Below are positions 23,401 to 37,800 of a stretch of 64,000 nt of DNA, piece by piece. The notes beneath the pieces were generated by a model that worked only from the letters and a program-made list of their open reading frames with translations, ran no database searches and was not told where the DNA came from. Source of the DNA: Hydractinia symbiolongicarpus (Eukaryota; Cnidaria; Hydrozoa; Anthoathecata; Hydractiniidae); assembly GCF_029227915.1 (NCBI RefSeq), contig NC_079875.1, positions 20,517,001-20,581,000 of the forward strand, given 5' to 3'. The translations under genes were made by a program, and so were the position numbers. How positions within the stretch are numbered: the first letter of the stretch is position 1; the number at the start of each line of letters is the position of its first letter.

Positions 23401-26400
23401 ACGGCGCTAAGGAAAACGACTTGGAACGTTGAATCGCATTGAGACTGGAACAACGACTAGTCCAATGGTAACCTGCAAAAGCAGCTAATACCGCGTGATT
23501 AAAGTGTGCGGCCTTTATTAGACTGCAAAAGGCCATATTAAGGTCTTTATAGGACTGTGCATGTAGTTAAGAGTGTTCTAAGGCCACGGCGCTAAGGAGT
23601 ATCACTTGGAACGTTGTATCGCATTGAGACTGGAACGACTAGTCCAATGGTAACCGGCGAAAGCAGCTAAAACCGCGTGATTAAAGTGTGCGGCCTTCAT
23701 TACACTGCAAAAGGCCATATTACAGCCTTTATAGAACGATACACGTAGTTAAGAGTGTTCTAAGGCCACGGCGCTAAGGAGAACTACTGGGAACGTTGTA
23801 GTGCAATGGGACTGGAAGGAATAGTCCAATGGTCACCTGGGTAGGCAGATGGAACCACGTGTTTTACATGTGAGGCCTTTATTAGACTGCAAAAGGTCAT
23901 ATTATACCTTTTATAGGGCTGTGCACGTAGTTAAGAGTGTTCTAAAGCGACGGCCATAATGAAAACGACTTGGAACGTTGTAGCGCAATGAGACTGGAAC
24001 GACTAGTCCAATGCTAACCGGCACAGGCAGCTAGAACCGCGTGATTAAAGTGTGCAGCCTTTATTAGACTGCAAAAGGCCATATTACGGTCGTTATAGGG
24101 CTGTGCACGTAATTAAGAGACTTCTAAGGCCACGGCGCTAAGGAAAACCTCTTGGAACGTTGTTGTGCATTGAGACTGGAAGGAATAGTCCAATGGTAAC
24201 CTGCGCAGGCAGATGGAACCACGTGATTTACGTGTGAGGCCTTTATTAGACTGGAAAATGGCATATTATAGCCTTTGTAGGACGATGCACGTAGTTAAGA
24301 GTGTTCTAAAGCGACGGCGCTAAGGAAAACGACTTGGAACGTTGAATCGCATTGAGACTGGAACAACGACTAGTCCAATGGTAACCTGCAAAAGCAGCTA
24401 ATACCGTGTGATTAAAGTGTGCGGCCTTTATTAGACTGCAAAAGGCCATATTAAGGTCTTTATAGGACTGTGCATGTACTTAAGAGTGTTCTAAGGCCAC
24501 GGGGCTAAGGAGAACTACTTGGAACGTTGTAGTGCATTGAGACTGGAAGGAATATTTTAATGGTAACCTGCGCAGGCAGAGGGAACCAAGTGATTTACGT
24601 GTAAGGCCTTCATTACACTGCAAAAGGCCATATTACAGCCTTTATAGGACGATACACGTAGTTAAGAGTGTTCTAAGGCCACGGCGCTAAGGAGAACTAC
24701 TTGGAACGTTGTAGTGCAATGGGACTGGAAGGAATAGTCCAATGGTCACCTGGGTAGGCAGATGGAACCACGTGTTTTACATGTGAGGCCTTTATTAGAC
24801 TGCAAAAGGTCATATTATACCTTTTATAGGGCTGTGCACGTAGTTAAGAGTGTTCTAAAGCGACGGCCATAATGAAAACGACTTGGAACGTTGTAGCGCA
24901 ATGAGACTGGAACGACTAGTCCAATGCTAACCGGCACAGGCAGCTAAAACCGCGTGATTAAATTGTGCGGCCTTTATTAGACTGCAAAAGGCCATATTAC
25001 GGTCGTTATAGGGCTGTGCACGTAATTAAGAGACTTCTAAGGCCACGGCGCTAAGGAAAACCACTTGGAACGTTGTTGTGCATTGAGACTTGAAGGAATA
25101 GTCCAATGGTAACCTGCGCAGGCAGATGGAACCACGTGATTTACGTGTGAGGCCTTTATTAGACTGGAAAAGGGCATATTATAGCCTTTGTAGGACGATG
25201 CACGTAGTTAAGAGTGTTCTAAAGCGACGGCGCTAAGGAAAACGACTTGGAACGTTGAATCGCATTGAGACTGGAACAACGACTAGTCCAATGGTACCCT
25301 GCAAAAGAAGCTAATACCGTGTGATTAAAGTGTGCGGCCTTTATTAGACTGCAAAAGGCCATATTAAGGTCTTTATAGGACTGTGCACGTAGTTAAGAGT
25401 GTTCTAAGGCCACGGGGCTAAGGAGAACCACTTGGAACGTTGTAGTGCATTGAGACTGGAAGGACTAGTCCAATTGAAACCAGCGCAGACAGGTGTAACC
25501 ACGTGATTTACGTGTGAGACCTTTATTAGACTGCAAAAGGCCATATTACAGCTTTTATAGGACTGTGCATGTAGTTAAGAAAGTTCTGAGGCCACGGCGC
25601 TAAAGAGAACCACTTGGGACGTTTTAGTGCATTGGGACTGGAACGACTAGTCCAATGGTAACCGGTGCAGGCAGCTGAAACCACGTGATTTACGTGTGCG
25701 GCCTTTATTAGACTGAAAAAGGCCATATTACAGTCGTTATAGGGCTGTGCACGTAATTAGGAGAGTTCTAAAGCCACAAAGCTAAGGAAAACCACTTGGA
25801 ACGTTGTAGTGCATTGAGACTGAAAGAAACAGTCCAATGGTAACCTGCGCAGGCAGATAGAACCACGTGATTTGCGTGTGAGGCTATATTAGACTGCAAA
25901 AGGCCATATTACAGCCTTTATAGGACTGTGTACATAGTTAAGAGTGTTCTAAGGCCACGGCGCTAAGGAGTATCACTTGGAACGTTGTATCGCATTGAGA
26001 CTGGAACGACTAGTTCAATGGTAACCGGCGAAAGCAGCTAAAACCACGTGATTAAAGTGTGCGGCCTTTATTAGACTGCAAAAGGCCATATTAAGGTCTT
26101 TATAGGACTGTGCACGTAGTTAAGAGTGTTCTAAGGCCACGGGGCTAAGGAGAACCACTTGGAACGTTGTAGTGCATTGAGACTGGAAGGAATATTCCAA
26201 TGGTAACCTGCGCAGGCAGAGGGAACCACGTGATTTACGTGTGAGGCCTTCATTACACTGCAAAAGGCCATATTACAGCCTTTATAACAAACAAACAGTC
26301 CAATGGTAACCTGCGCAGGCAGCTGAAACCAATTGATTTACGTGTGCGGCCTTTATTGGACTGTAAAAGGCCATATTACAGCCTTTATAGGACTGTGCAC

Positions 26401-29400
26401 GTAGTTAAGAGTGTTCTAAGGCGACGGCACTAATGAAAACGACTTGGGACGTTGTAGCGCATTGAGACTGAAACGACTAGTCCAATGGTAACCGGCGCAG
26501 GCAGCTGAAACTGCGTGATTAAAGTGTGCGGCCTTTATTAGACTGCAAAAGGCCATATTACGGTCGTTATAGGGCTGTGCACGTAATTAAGAAAGTTCTA
26601 AAGCCACGGCGCTAAAGAGAACCACTTAAACCGTTGTGGTGCATTGAGACTAAAAGGAAAAGTCCAATGTTAACCTGTGCAGGCAGATGGAACCGCGTGA
26701 TTTACGTGTGAGGCATTTAGACTGGAAAAGGGCATATTATAGCCTTGGTAGGACGATGCACGTATTTAAGAGTGTTCCAAAGCAACGGCGCTAAGGAAAA
26801 CCACTTGGAACGTTGAAGTGCATTGAGAGTGGAAGAAACAGTCCAATGGTAACCTGCGCAGGCAGCTGAAACCAATTGATTAACGTGTGCGGCCTTTATT
26901 GGACTGCAAAAGGCCATATTACAGCCTTTATAGGACTGTGCACGTAGTTAAGAGTGTTCTAAGGCGGCGGCACTAATGAAAACGACTTGGGACGTTGTAG
27001 CGCATTGAGACTGAAACGACTAGTCCAATGGTAATCGGCGCAGGCAGCTGAAACTGCGTGATTAAAGTTTGCGGCCTTTATTAGACTGCAAAAGGCCATA
27101 TTGCTGTCGTTATAGGGCTGTGCACGTAATTAAGATTGTTCTAAAGCCACGGCGTTAAGGAGAACCACTTGGAACGTTGTAGTGCATCAAGACTGGAAGG
27201 TATAGTCCAAAAGTAAGCTGCGCAGGCAGAGGGAACCACGTGATTTACGTGTGAGGCCTTCATTACACTGCAAAAGGCCATATTACAGCCTTTATAGGAC
27301 GATACACGTAATTAAGAGAGTTTTAAAGCCACGGCGCTAAGGAGAACCACTTGGAACGCTGTAGGGCATTGAGACTGGAAGGAATAGTCCAATGGTAAGC
27401 TGCGCAGGCAGATGAAATTACGTGATTTACGTGTGAGGCCTTTATTAGACTGCAAAAGGCCATATTACAGCCTTTATAGGACTGTGCACGCAGTTAAGAG
27501 TGTTCTAAGGCGACGGTATCAATGAAAACGACATGGGATGTTGTAATGCATTGAGACTGGAACGACTAGTCCTATGGTAACCGGCGAAAGCAGCTAAAAC
27601 CGCGTGATTAAAGTGTGCGGCCTTTATTAGACTGCAAAAGGCCATATTAAGGTCTTTATAGGACTGTGCACGTAGTTAAGAGTGTTCTAAGGCCACGGGG
27701 CTAAGGAGAACGACTTGGGACGTTGTGGCACATTGAGAATGGAAGGACTAGTCCAATTGAAACCTGCGCAGACAGGTGTAACCACGTGATTTACGTGTGA
27801 GGCCTTTATTAGACTGCAAAAGGCCATATTGCAGCCTTTATAGGACTGTGCACGTAGTTAAGAGTGTTCTAAGGCGACGGTATTAATGAAAACGACATGG
27901 GATGTTGTAGTGCATTGAGACTGGAACGACTAGTCCAATGGTAACCGGCACAGGCAGCTAAAACCGCGTGATTAAAGTGTGCGGCCTTTATGAGCCTGCA
28001 AAAGGCCATATTACGGTCTTTATAGGACTGTGCACGAAATTAAGAGTGTTCTAAGGCCACGGGGCTAAGGAGAACGACTTGGGACGTTGTGGCACATTGA
28101 GAATGGAAGGACTAGTCCAATTGAAACCTGCGCAGACAGGTGTAACCACGTGATATACGTGTGAGGCCTTTATTAGACTGCAAAAGGCCATATTACAGCT
28201 TTTATAGGACTGTGCACGTAGTTAAGAGTGTTCTAAGGCGACGGAGCTATTGAAAACGACTTGGGACGTTTTATCGCATTGAGACTGGAACGACTAGTCC
28301 AATGGTAACCGGCGAAAGCAGCTAAAACCGCGTGATTAAAGTGTGCGGCCTTTATTAGACTGCAAAAGGCTATATTAAGGTCTTTATAGGACTGTGCACG
28401 TAGTTAAGAGTGTTCTAAGGCCACGGGGCTAAAGAGAACGACTTGGGACGTTGTGGCACATTGAGAATGGAAGGACTAGTCCAATTGAAACCTGCGCAGA
28501 CAGGTGTAACCACGTGATTTACGTGTGAGGCCTTTATTAGACTGCAAAAGGCCATATTACAGCCTTTATAGGACTGTGCACGTAGTTAAGAGTGTTCTAA
28601 GGCGACGGTATTAATGAAAACGACTTGGGATGTTGTAGCGCATTGAGACTGGAACGACTAGTCCAATGGTAACCGGCACAGGCAGCTAAAACCGCGTGAT
28701 TAAAGTGTGCGGCCTTTATGAGCCTGCAAAAGGCCATATTACGGTCTTTATAGGACGATGCACGTAGTTAAGAGTGTTCTAAAGCGACGGCGCTAAGGAA
28801 AACGACTTGGGACGTTGTGGTGCAATGAGACTGGAACGACTAGTCCAATGGTAACCGGCGATAGCAGCTAAAACCGCGTGATTAAAGTGTGCGGCCTTTA
28901 TTAGACTGTAAAAGGCCATATTAAGGTCTTTATAGGACTGTGCACGAAATTAAGAGTGTTCTAAGGCCACGGGGCTGAGGAGAACGACTTGGGACGTTGT
29001 GGCACATTGAGAATGGAAGGACTAGTCCAATTGAAACCTGCGCAGACAGGTGTAACCACGTGATTTACTTGTGAGGCCTTTATTAGACTGCAAAAGGCCA
29101 TATTACGGTCGTTATAGGGTGTGTACGTAATTAAGAGAGCTCTAAAGCCACGGCGCTAAATAGAACCACTTTGAACGTAGAAGGGCATTGAGACTGGAAG
29201 GAATAGTCCAATGGTAAGCTGCGCAGGCAGATGAAACCAAGTGCTTTACGTGTGAGGCCTTTATTAGACTGCAAAAGGCCATATTACGGTCTTTATAGGA
29301 CTCTGCCCGTAGTTAAGAGTGTTCTAAGGCCACGGCGCTAAGGAGAACCACTTAGAACGTTGTGGTGCAATGAGACTGGAAGGAATAGTCTAATGGTAAC

Positions 29401-31808
29401 CTGCGCAGGCAGAGGGAACCACGTGATTTACGTGTGAGGCCTTCATTACACTGCAAAAGGCCATATTACAGCCTTTATAGGACGATACACGTAGTTAAGA
29501 GTGTTCTAAGGCCACGGCGCTAAGGAGAACTACTTGGAACGTTGTAGTGCAATGGGACTGGAAGGAATAGTCCAATGGTCACCTGGGTAGGCAGATGGAA
29601 CCACGTGATTTACATGTGAGGCCTTTATTAGACTGCAAAAGGTCATATTATACCTTTTATAGGGCTGTGCACGTAGTTAAGAGTGTTCTAAAGCGACGGC
29701 CATAATGAAAACGACTTGGAACGTTGTAGCGCAATGAGACTGGAACGACTAGTCCAATGCTAACCGGGACAGGCAGCTAAAACCGTGTGATTAAAGTGTG
29801 CGGCCTTTATTAGACTGCAAAAGGCCATATTACGGTCGTTATAGGGCTGTGCACGTAATTAAGAAAATTCTAAGGCCACGGCGCTAAGGAAAACCACTTG
29901 GAACGTTGTTGTGCATTGAGACTGGAAGGAATAGTCCAATGGTAACCTGCGCAGGCAGATGGAACCACGTGATTTACGTGTGCGGCCTTTATTAGACTGG
30001 AAAAGGGCATATTATAGCCTTTGTAGGACGATGCACGTAGTTAAGAGTGTTCTAAAGCGACGGCGCTAAGGAAAACGACTTGGAACGTTGAATCGCATTG
30101 AGACTGGAACAACGACTAGTCCAATGGTAACCTGCAAAAGCAGCTAATACCGTGTGATTAAAGTGTGCGGCCTTTATTAGACTGCAAAAGGCCATATTAA
30201 GGTCTTTATAGGACTGTGAACGTAGTTAAGAGTGTTCTAAGGCCAAGGCGCTTAGGAGAACTACTTGGAACGTTGTAGTGCAATGGGACTGAAAGAAACA
30301 GTCAAATGGTAACCTGCGCAGGCAGATAGAACCACGTGATTTACGTGTGAGGCTTTTATTAGACTGCAAAAGGCCGTATTAAAGCCTTTATAGGACGATG
30401 CACGTAGTTAAGAGTGTTCTAAAGCGACAACGCTAAGGAAAACGACTTGGGACGTTGTAGAGCATTGAGACTGAAACGACTAGTCCAATGGTAACCGGCG
30501 CAGGCAGCTGAAACTGCGTGATTAAAGTGTGCGGCCTTTATTAGACTGGAAAAGGGCATATTATAGCCTTTGTAGGACGATGCACGTAGTTAAGAGTGTT
30601 CTAAGGCCACGGCGCTAAGGAGAACTACTTGGAACGTTGTATGGCAATGGGACTGGAAGGAATAGTCCAATGGTCACCTGCGTAGGCAGATGGAACCACG
30701 TGATTTACATGTGAGGCCTTTATTAGACTGCAAAAGGTCAAATTATACCTTTTATAGGGCTGTGCACGTAGTTAAGAGTGTTCTAAAGCGAGGGCAATAA
30801 TGAAAACGACTTGGAACGTTGTAGCGCATTGAGACTGGAACGACTAGTCCAATGCTAACCGGCACAGGCAGCTAAAACCGCGTGATTAAAGCGTGCGGCC
30901 TTTATTAGACTGCAAAAGGCCATATTACGGTCGTTATAGGGCTGTGCACGTAATTAAGAGACTTCTAAGGCCACGGCGCTAGGGAAAACCACTTGGAACG
31001 TTGTTGTGCACTGAGACTGAAAGAAACAGTCAAATGGTAACCTGCGCAGGCAGATAGAACCACGTGATTTACGTGTGAGGCTTTTATTAGACTGCAAAAG
31101 GCCGTATTAAAGCCATTATAGGACTGTGCACGTAGTTAAGAGTGTTCTAAGGCGACGGCACTAATGAAAACGACTTGGGACGTTGTAGTGCATTGAGACT
31201 AAAACGACTAATCCAATGGTAATCGGCGCAGGCAGCTGAAACTGCGTGAATAAAGTTTGCGGCCTTTATTAGACTGCTAAAGGCCATATTGCTGTCGTTA
31301 TAGGGCTGTGCACGTAATTAAGATTGTTCTAAGGCCACGGCGTTAAGAAGAAACACTTGGAACGTTGTAGTGCATCAAGACTGGAAGGTATAGTCCAAAG
31401 GTAAGCTGCGCAGGCAGAGGGAACCACGTGATTTACGTGTGAGGCCTTCATTACACTGCAAAAGGCCGTATTACAGCCTTTATAGGACGATACACGTAAT
31501 TAAGAGAGTTTTAAAGCCACGGCGCTAAGGAGAACCACTTGGAACGCTGTAGGGCATTGAGACTGGAAGGAATAGTCCAATGGTAAGCTGCGCAGGCAGA
31601 TGAAACCACTTGATTTACGTGTGAGGCCTTTATTAGACTGCAAAAGGCCATATTACAGCCTTTATAGGATGATGCACGTAGTTAAGAGTGTTCTAAGGCC
31701 ACGGGGCTAAGGAGAACGACTTGGGACGTTGTGGCACAATGAGAATGGAAGGACTAGTCCAATTGAAACCTGCGCAGACAGGTGTAACCAAGTGATTTAC
31801 GTGTGAGG
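20400..31808 (+). repeat. 11.4-kb block, copy 1 (matches 42890-55379)
   Basis: The monomer order matches 42.89-55.38 kb. The offset changes stepwise: 22490 at the start (20400-22360), 24679 near 22402, 24130 near 24591, 24125 near 24956, 23580 near 26000 and 23571 near 28810-31700. The large steps are +2189, -549 and -545 bp, which are close to 12, 3 and 3 monomers. The small ones are private 5- and 9-bp deletions in the later copy. This consistent arithmetic supports a single ancestral block later altered by whole-monomer exchange. Confidence 0.8.
26187..26289 (+). repeat. Truncated ~103-bp monomer with novel junction
   Basis: After GCCTTTATA the sequence jumps to ACAAACAAACAGTCC, so about 79 bases of the normal monomer (from GGAC...GTGCAC to ...GACTG) are missing. 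The bases ACAAAC at the join are not found at this point in other monomers. The same junction recurs near 49867, exactly in the duplicated block, so the deletion happened before that block was copied. Confidence 0.85.
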
Positions 31809-31867
31809 CCTTTATTAGACTGCAAAAGGCCATATTACAGCCTTTATAGGACGATGCACGTAGTTAA

Positions 31868-34800
31868 GAGTGTTCTGAGGCGACGGAGCTAATGAAAACG
31901 ACTTAGGACGTTTTATCGCATTGAGACTGGAACGACTAGTCCAATGGTAACCGGCACAGGCAGCTAAACCCGCGTGATTAATGTGTGCGGCCTTTATTAG
32001 ACTGTAAAAGGCCATATTAAGGTCTTTATAGGACTGTGCACGAAATTAAGAGTGTTCTAAGGCGACGGGGCTGAGGAGAACGACTTGGGACGTTGTGGCA
32101 CATTGAGAATGGAAGGACTAGTCCAATTGAAACCTGCGCAGACAGGTGTAACCACGTGATTTACTTGTGAGGCTTTTATTAGACTGCAAAAGGCCATATT
32201 ACGGTCGTTATAGGGTGTGCACGTAATTAAGAGAGCTCTAAAGCCACGGCGCTAAATAGAACCACTTTGAACGTAGTAGGGCATTGAGACTGGAAGAAAT
32301 AGTCCAATGGTAACCTGCGCAGGCAGATGGAACCACGTGATTTACGTGTGAGGCCTTTATTACACTGCATAAGGCCATATTACAGCGTTTATAGGACGAT
32401 GCACGTAGTTAAGAGTGTTCTAAGGCGACGGAGCTAATGAAAACGACTTAGGACGTTTTATGGCATTGAGACTGGAACGACTAGTCCAATGGTAACCGGC
32501 GAAAGCAGCTAAAACCGCGTGATTAAAGTGTGCGGCCTTTATTAGACTGCAAAAGGCCATATTAAGGTCTTTGTAAGACTGTGCACGAAATTGAGAGTGT
32601 TCTAAGGCCACGGGGCTAAGGAGAACGGCTTGGGACGTTGTGGCACATTGAGAATGGAAGGACTAGTCCAATTGAAACCTGCGCAGACAGGTGTAACCAC
32701 GTGATTTACGTGTGAGGCCTTTATTAGACTGCAAAAGGCCATATAACAGCCTTTATAGGACTGTACACGTAGTTAAGAGTGTTCTAAGGCGACGGTATTA
32801 TTGAAAACGACTTGGGATGTTGTAGCGCATTGAGACTGGAACGACTAGTCCAATGGTAACCGGCGGAAGCAGCTAAAACCACGTGATTTACGTGTGAGAC
32901 TATATTGGACTGCAAAAGGCCATATTACGGTCTTTATAGGACTGTGCACGTAGGTAAGAGTGTTCTAAGGTCACGGCGCTAAGGAGAACTACTTGGAACG
33001 TTGTAGTGCAATGGGACTGGAAGGAATAGTCCAATGGTCACCTGGGTAGGCAGATGGAACCACGTGATTTACATGTGAGGCCTTTATTAGACTGCAAAAG
33101 GTCATATTATACCTTTTATAGGACTGTGCACGTAGTTAAGAGTGTTCTAAAGCGACGGCAATAACGAAAACGACTTGAAACGTTGTAGCGCAATGAGACT
33201 GGAACGACTAGTCCAATGCTAACCGGCACAGGCAGCTAAAACCGCGTGATTAAAGTGTGCGGCCTTTATTAGACTGCAAAAGGCCATATTACGGTCGTTA
33301 TAGGGCTGTGCACATAATTAAGAGACTTCTAAGGCAACGGCGCTAAGGAAAACCACTTGGAACGTTGTTGTGCATTGAGACTGGAAGGAATAGTCCAATG
33401 GTAACCTGCAAAAGCAGCTAATACCGCGTGATTAAAGTGTGCGGCCTTTATTAAACTGCAAAAGGCCATATTACGGTCTTTATAGGACTCTGCCCGTAGT
33501 TAAGAGTGTTCTAAGGCCACGGCGCTAAGGAGAACCACTTAGAACGTTGTGGTGCAATGAGACTGGAAGGAATAGTCCAATGGTAACCGGTGCAGGCAGC
33601 TGAAACCACGTGATTTACGTGTGCGGCCTTTATTAGACTGAAAAAGGCCATATTACAGTCATTATAGGGCTGTGCACGTAATTAGGAGAGTTCTAAAGCC
33701 ACAAAGATAAGGAAAACCACTTGGAACGTTGTAGTGCATTGAGACTGAAAGAAACAGTCCAATGGTAACCTGCGCAGGCAGATAGAACCACGTGATTAAA
33801 GTGTGCGGCCTTTATGAGCCTGCAAAAGGCCATATTACGGTCTTTATAGGACGATGCACGTAGTTAAGAGTGTTCTAAAGCGACGGCGCTAAGGAAAACG
33901 ACTTGGGACGTTGTGGTGCAATGAGACTGGAAGGAATAGTCCAATGGTAACCTGCGCAGGCAGATTGAACCACGTGATTTACGTGTTAGGCCTTTATTAC
34001 ACTGCATAAGGCCATATTACAGCCTTTATAGGACGATGCACGTAGTTAAGAGTGTTCTAAGGCGACGGTATTATTGAAAACGACTTGGGATGTTGTAGCG
34101 CATTGAGACTGGAACGACTAGTCCAATGGTAACCGGCGGAAGCAGCTAAAACCACGTGATTTACGTGTGAGACTATATTGGACTGCAAAAGGCCATATTA
34201 CGGTCTTTATAGGACTGTGCACGTAGGTAAGAGTGTTCTAAGGTCACGGCGCTAAGGAGAACTACTTGGAACGTTGTAGTGCAATGGGACTGGAAGGAAT
34301 AGTCCAATGGTCACCTGGGTAGGCAGATGGAACCACGTGATTTACATGTGAGGCCTTTATTAGACTGCAAAAGGTCATATTATACCTTTTATAGGACTGT
34401 GCACGTAGTTAAGAGTGTTCTAAAGCGACGGCAATAACGAAAACGACTTGAAACGTTGTAGCGCAATGAGACTGGAACGACTAGTCCAATGCTAACCGGC
34501 ACAGGCAGCTAAAACCGCGTGATTAAAGTGTGCGGCCTTTATTAGACTGCAAAAGGCCATATTACGGTCGTTATAGGGCTGTGCACATAATTAAGAGACT
34601 TCTAAGGCAACGGCGCTAAGGAAAACCACTTGGAACGTTGTTGTGCATTGAGACTGGAAGGAATAGTCCAATGGTAACCTGCAAAAGCAGCTAATACCGC
34701 GTGATTAAAGTGTGCGGCCTTTATTAAACTGCAAAAGGCCATATTACGGTCTTTATAGGACTCTGCCCGTAGTTAAGAGTGTTCTAAGGCCACGGCGCTA

Positions 34801-37800
34801 AGGAGAACCACTTAGAACGTTGTGGTGCAATGAGACTGGAAGGAATAGTCCAATGGTAACCGGTGCAGGCAGCTGAAACCACGTGATTTACGTGTGCGGC
34901 CTTTATTAGACTGAAAAAGGCCATATTACAGTCATTATAGGGCTGTGCACGTAATTAGGAGAGTTCTAAAGCCACAAAGATAAGGAAAACCACTTGGAAC
35001 GTTGTAGTGCATTGAGACTGAAAGAAACAGTCCAATGGTAACCTGCGCAGGCAGATAGAACCACGTGATTAAAGTGTGCGGCCTTTATGAGCCTGCAAAA
35101 GGCCATATTACGGTCTTTATAGGACGATGCACGTAGTTAAGAGTGTTCTAAAGCGACGGCGCTAAGGAAAACGACTTGGGACGTTGTGGTGCAATGAGAC
35201 TGGAAGGAATAGTCCAATGGTAACCTGCGCAGGCAGATTGAACCACGTGATTTACGTGTTAGGCCTTTATTACACTGCATAAGGCCATATTACAGCCTTT
35301 ATAGGACGATGCACGTAGTTAAGAGTGTTCTAAGGCGACGGAGCTAATGAAAACGACTTAGGAAGTTTTATCGCATTGAAACTGGAACGACTAGTCCAAT
35401 GGTAACCGGCGATAGCAGCTAAAACGGCGTGATTAATGTGTGCGGCCTTTATTAGACTGTAAAAGGCCATATTAAGGTCTTTATAGGACTGTGCACGAAA
35501 TTAAGAGTGTTCTAAGGCCACGGGGCTGAGGAGAACGACTTGGGACGTTGTGGCACATTGAGAATGGAAGGACTAGTCCAATTGAAACCTGCGCAGACAG
35601 GTGTAACCACGTGATTTACTTGTGAGGCCTTTATTAGACTGCAAAAGGCCATATTACGGTCGTTATAGGGTGTGCACGTAATTAAGAGAGCTCTAAAGCC
35701 ACGGCGCTAAATAGAACCACTTTGAACGTAGTAGGGCATTGAGACTGGAAGGAATAGTCCAATGGTAAGCTGCGCAGGCAGATGAAACCACGTGCTTTAC
35801 GTGTGAGGCCTTTATTAGACTGCAAAAGGCCATATTACGGTCTTTATAGGACTCTGCCCGTAGTTAAGAGTGTTCTAAGGCCACGGCGCTAAGGAGAACC
35901 ACTTAGAACGTTGTGGTGCAATGAGACTGGAACGACTAGTCCAATGGTAACCGGCGAAAGCAGCTAAAACCACGTGATTTACGTGTGAGACTATATTGGA
36001 CTGCAAAAGGCCATATTACGGTCTTTATAGGACTGTGCACGTAGGTAAGAGGGTTCTAAGGTCACGGCGCTAAGGAGAACTACTTGGAACGTTGTAGTGC
36101 AATGGGACTGGAAGGAATAGCCCAATGGTCACCTGGGTAGGCAGATGGAACCACGTGATTTACATGTGAGCCCTTTATTAGACTGCAAAAGGTCATATTA
36201 TACCTTTTATAGGGCTGTGCACGTAGTTAAGAGTGTTCTAAAGCGACGGCAATAATGAAAACGACTTGAAACGTTGTAGCGCATTGAGACTGGAAGGACT
36301 AGTCCAATGGTAACCGGCACAGGCAGCTAAAACCGCGTGATTAAAGTGTGCGGCCTTTATTAGACTGCAAAAGGCCATATTACGGTCGTTATAGGGCTGT
36401 GCACATAATTAAGAGACTTCTAAGGCAACGGCGCTAAGGAAAACCACTTGGAACGTTGTTGTGCATTGAGACTGGAAGGAATAGTCCAATGGTAACCTGC
36501 AAAAGCAGCTAATACCGCGTGATTAAAGTGTTCGGCCTTTATTAGACTGCAAAAGGCCATATTAAGGTCTTTATAGGACTGTGCACGTAGTTAAGAGTGT
36601 TCTAAGGCCACGGGGCTAAGGAGAACCACTTGGAACGTTGTAGTGCACTGAGACTGGAAGCACTAGTCCAATTGAAACCTGCGCAGACAGGTGTAACCAC
36701 GTGATTAAAGTGTGCGGCCTTTATTAGACTGCAAAAGGCCATATTAAGGTCTTTATAGGACTGTGCACGTAGTTAAGAGTGTTCTAAAGCGACGGCGCTA
36801 AGGAAAACGACTTGGAACGTTGAATCGCATTGAGACTGGAACAACGACTAGTCGAATGGTAACCTGCAAAAGCAGCTAATACCGCGTGATTAAAGTGTGC
36901 GGCCTTTATTAGACTGCAAAAGGCCATATTAAGGTCTTTATAGGACTGTGCATGTAGTTAAGAGTGTTCTAAGGCCACGGCGCTAAGGGGTATCACTTGG
37001 AACGTTGTATCGCATTGAGACTGGAACGACTAGTCCAATGGTAACCGGCGAAAGCAGCTAAAACCGCGTGATTAAAGTGTGCGGCCTTCATTACACTGCA
37101 AAAGGCCATATTACAGCCTTTATAGAACGATACACGTAGTTAAGAGTGTTCTAAGGCCACGGCGCTAAGGAGAACTACTGGGAACGTTGTAGTGCAATGG
37201 GACTGGAAGGAATAGTCCAATAGTCACCTGGGTAGGCAGATGGAACCACGTGTTTTACATGTGAGGTCTTTATTAGACTGCAAAAGGTCATATTATACCT
37301 TTTATAGGGCTGTGCACGTAGTTAAGAGTTTTCTAAAGCGACGGCCATAATGAAAACGACTTGGAACGTTGTAGCGCAATGAGACTGGAACGACTAGTCC
37401 AATGCTAACCGGCACAGGCAGCTAGAACCGCGTGATTAAAGTGTGCGGCCTTTATTAGACTGCAAAAGGCCATATTACGGTCGTTATAGGGCTGTGCACG
37501 TAATTAAGAGACTTCTAAGGCCACGGCGCTAAGGAAAACCTCTTGGAACGTTGTTGTGCATTGAGACTGGAAGGAATAGTCCAATGGTAACCTGCGCAGG
37601 CAGATGGAACCACGTGATTTACGTGTGAGGCCTTTATTAGACTGGAAAAGGGCATATTATAGCCTTTGTAAGACGATGCACGTAGTTAAGAGTGTTCTAA
37701 AGCGACGGCGCTAAGGAAAACGACTTGGAACGTTGAATCGCATTGAGACTGGAACAACGACTAGTCCAATGGTAACCTGCAAAAGCAGCTAATACCGTGT

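Noticed and set aside
26284-26296. ACAAACAAACAG as a microsatellite or poly(A) tail of a retroposed element
   Set aside because: There are only about two ACAA-type units and satellite continues immediately on both sides. It is better read as a deletion junction with a few inserted bases.
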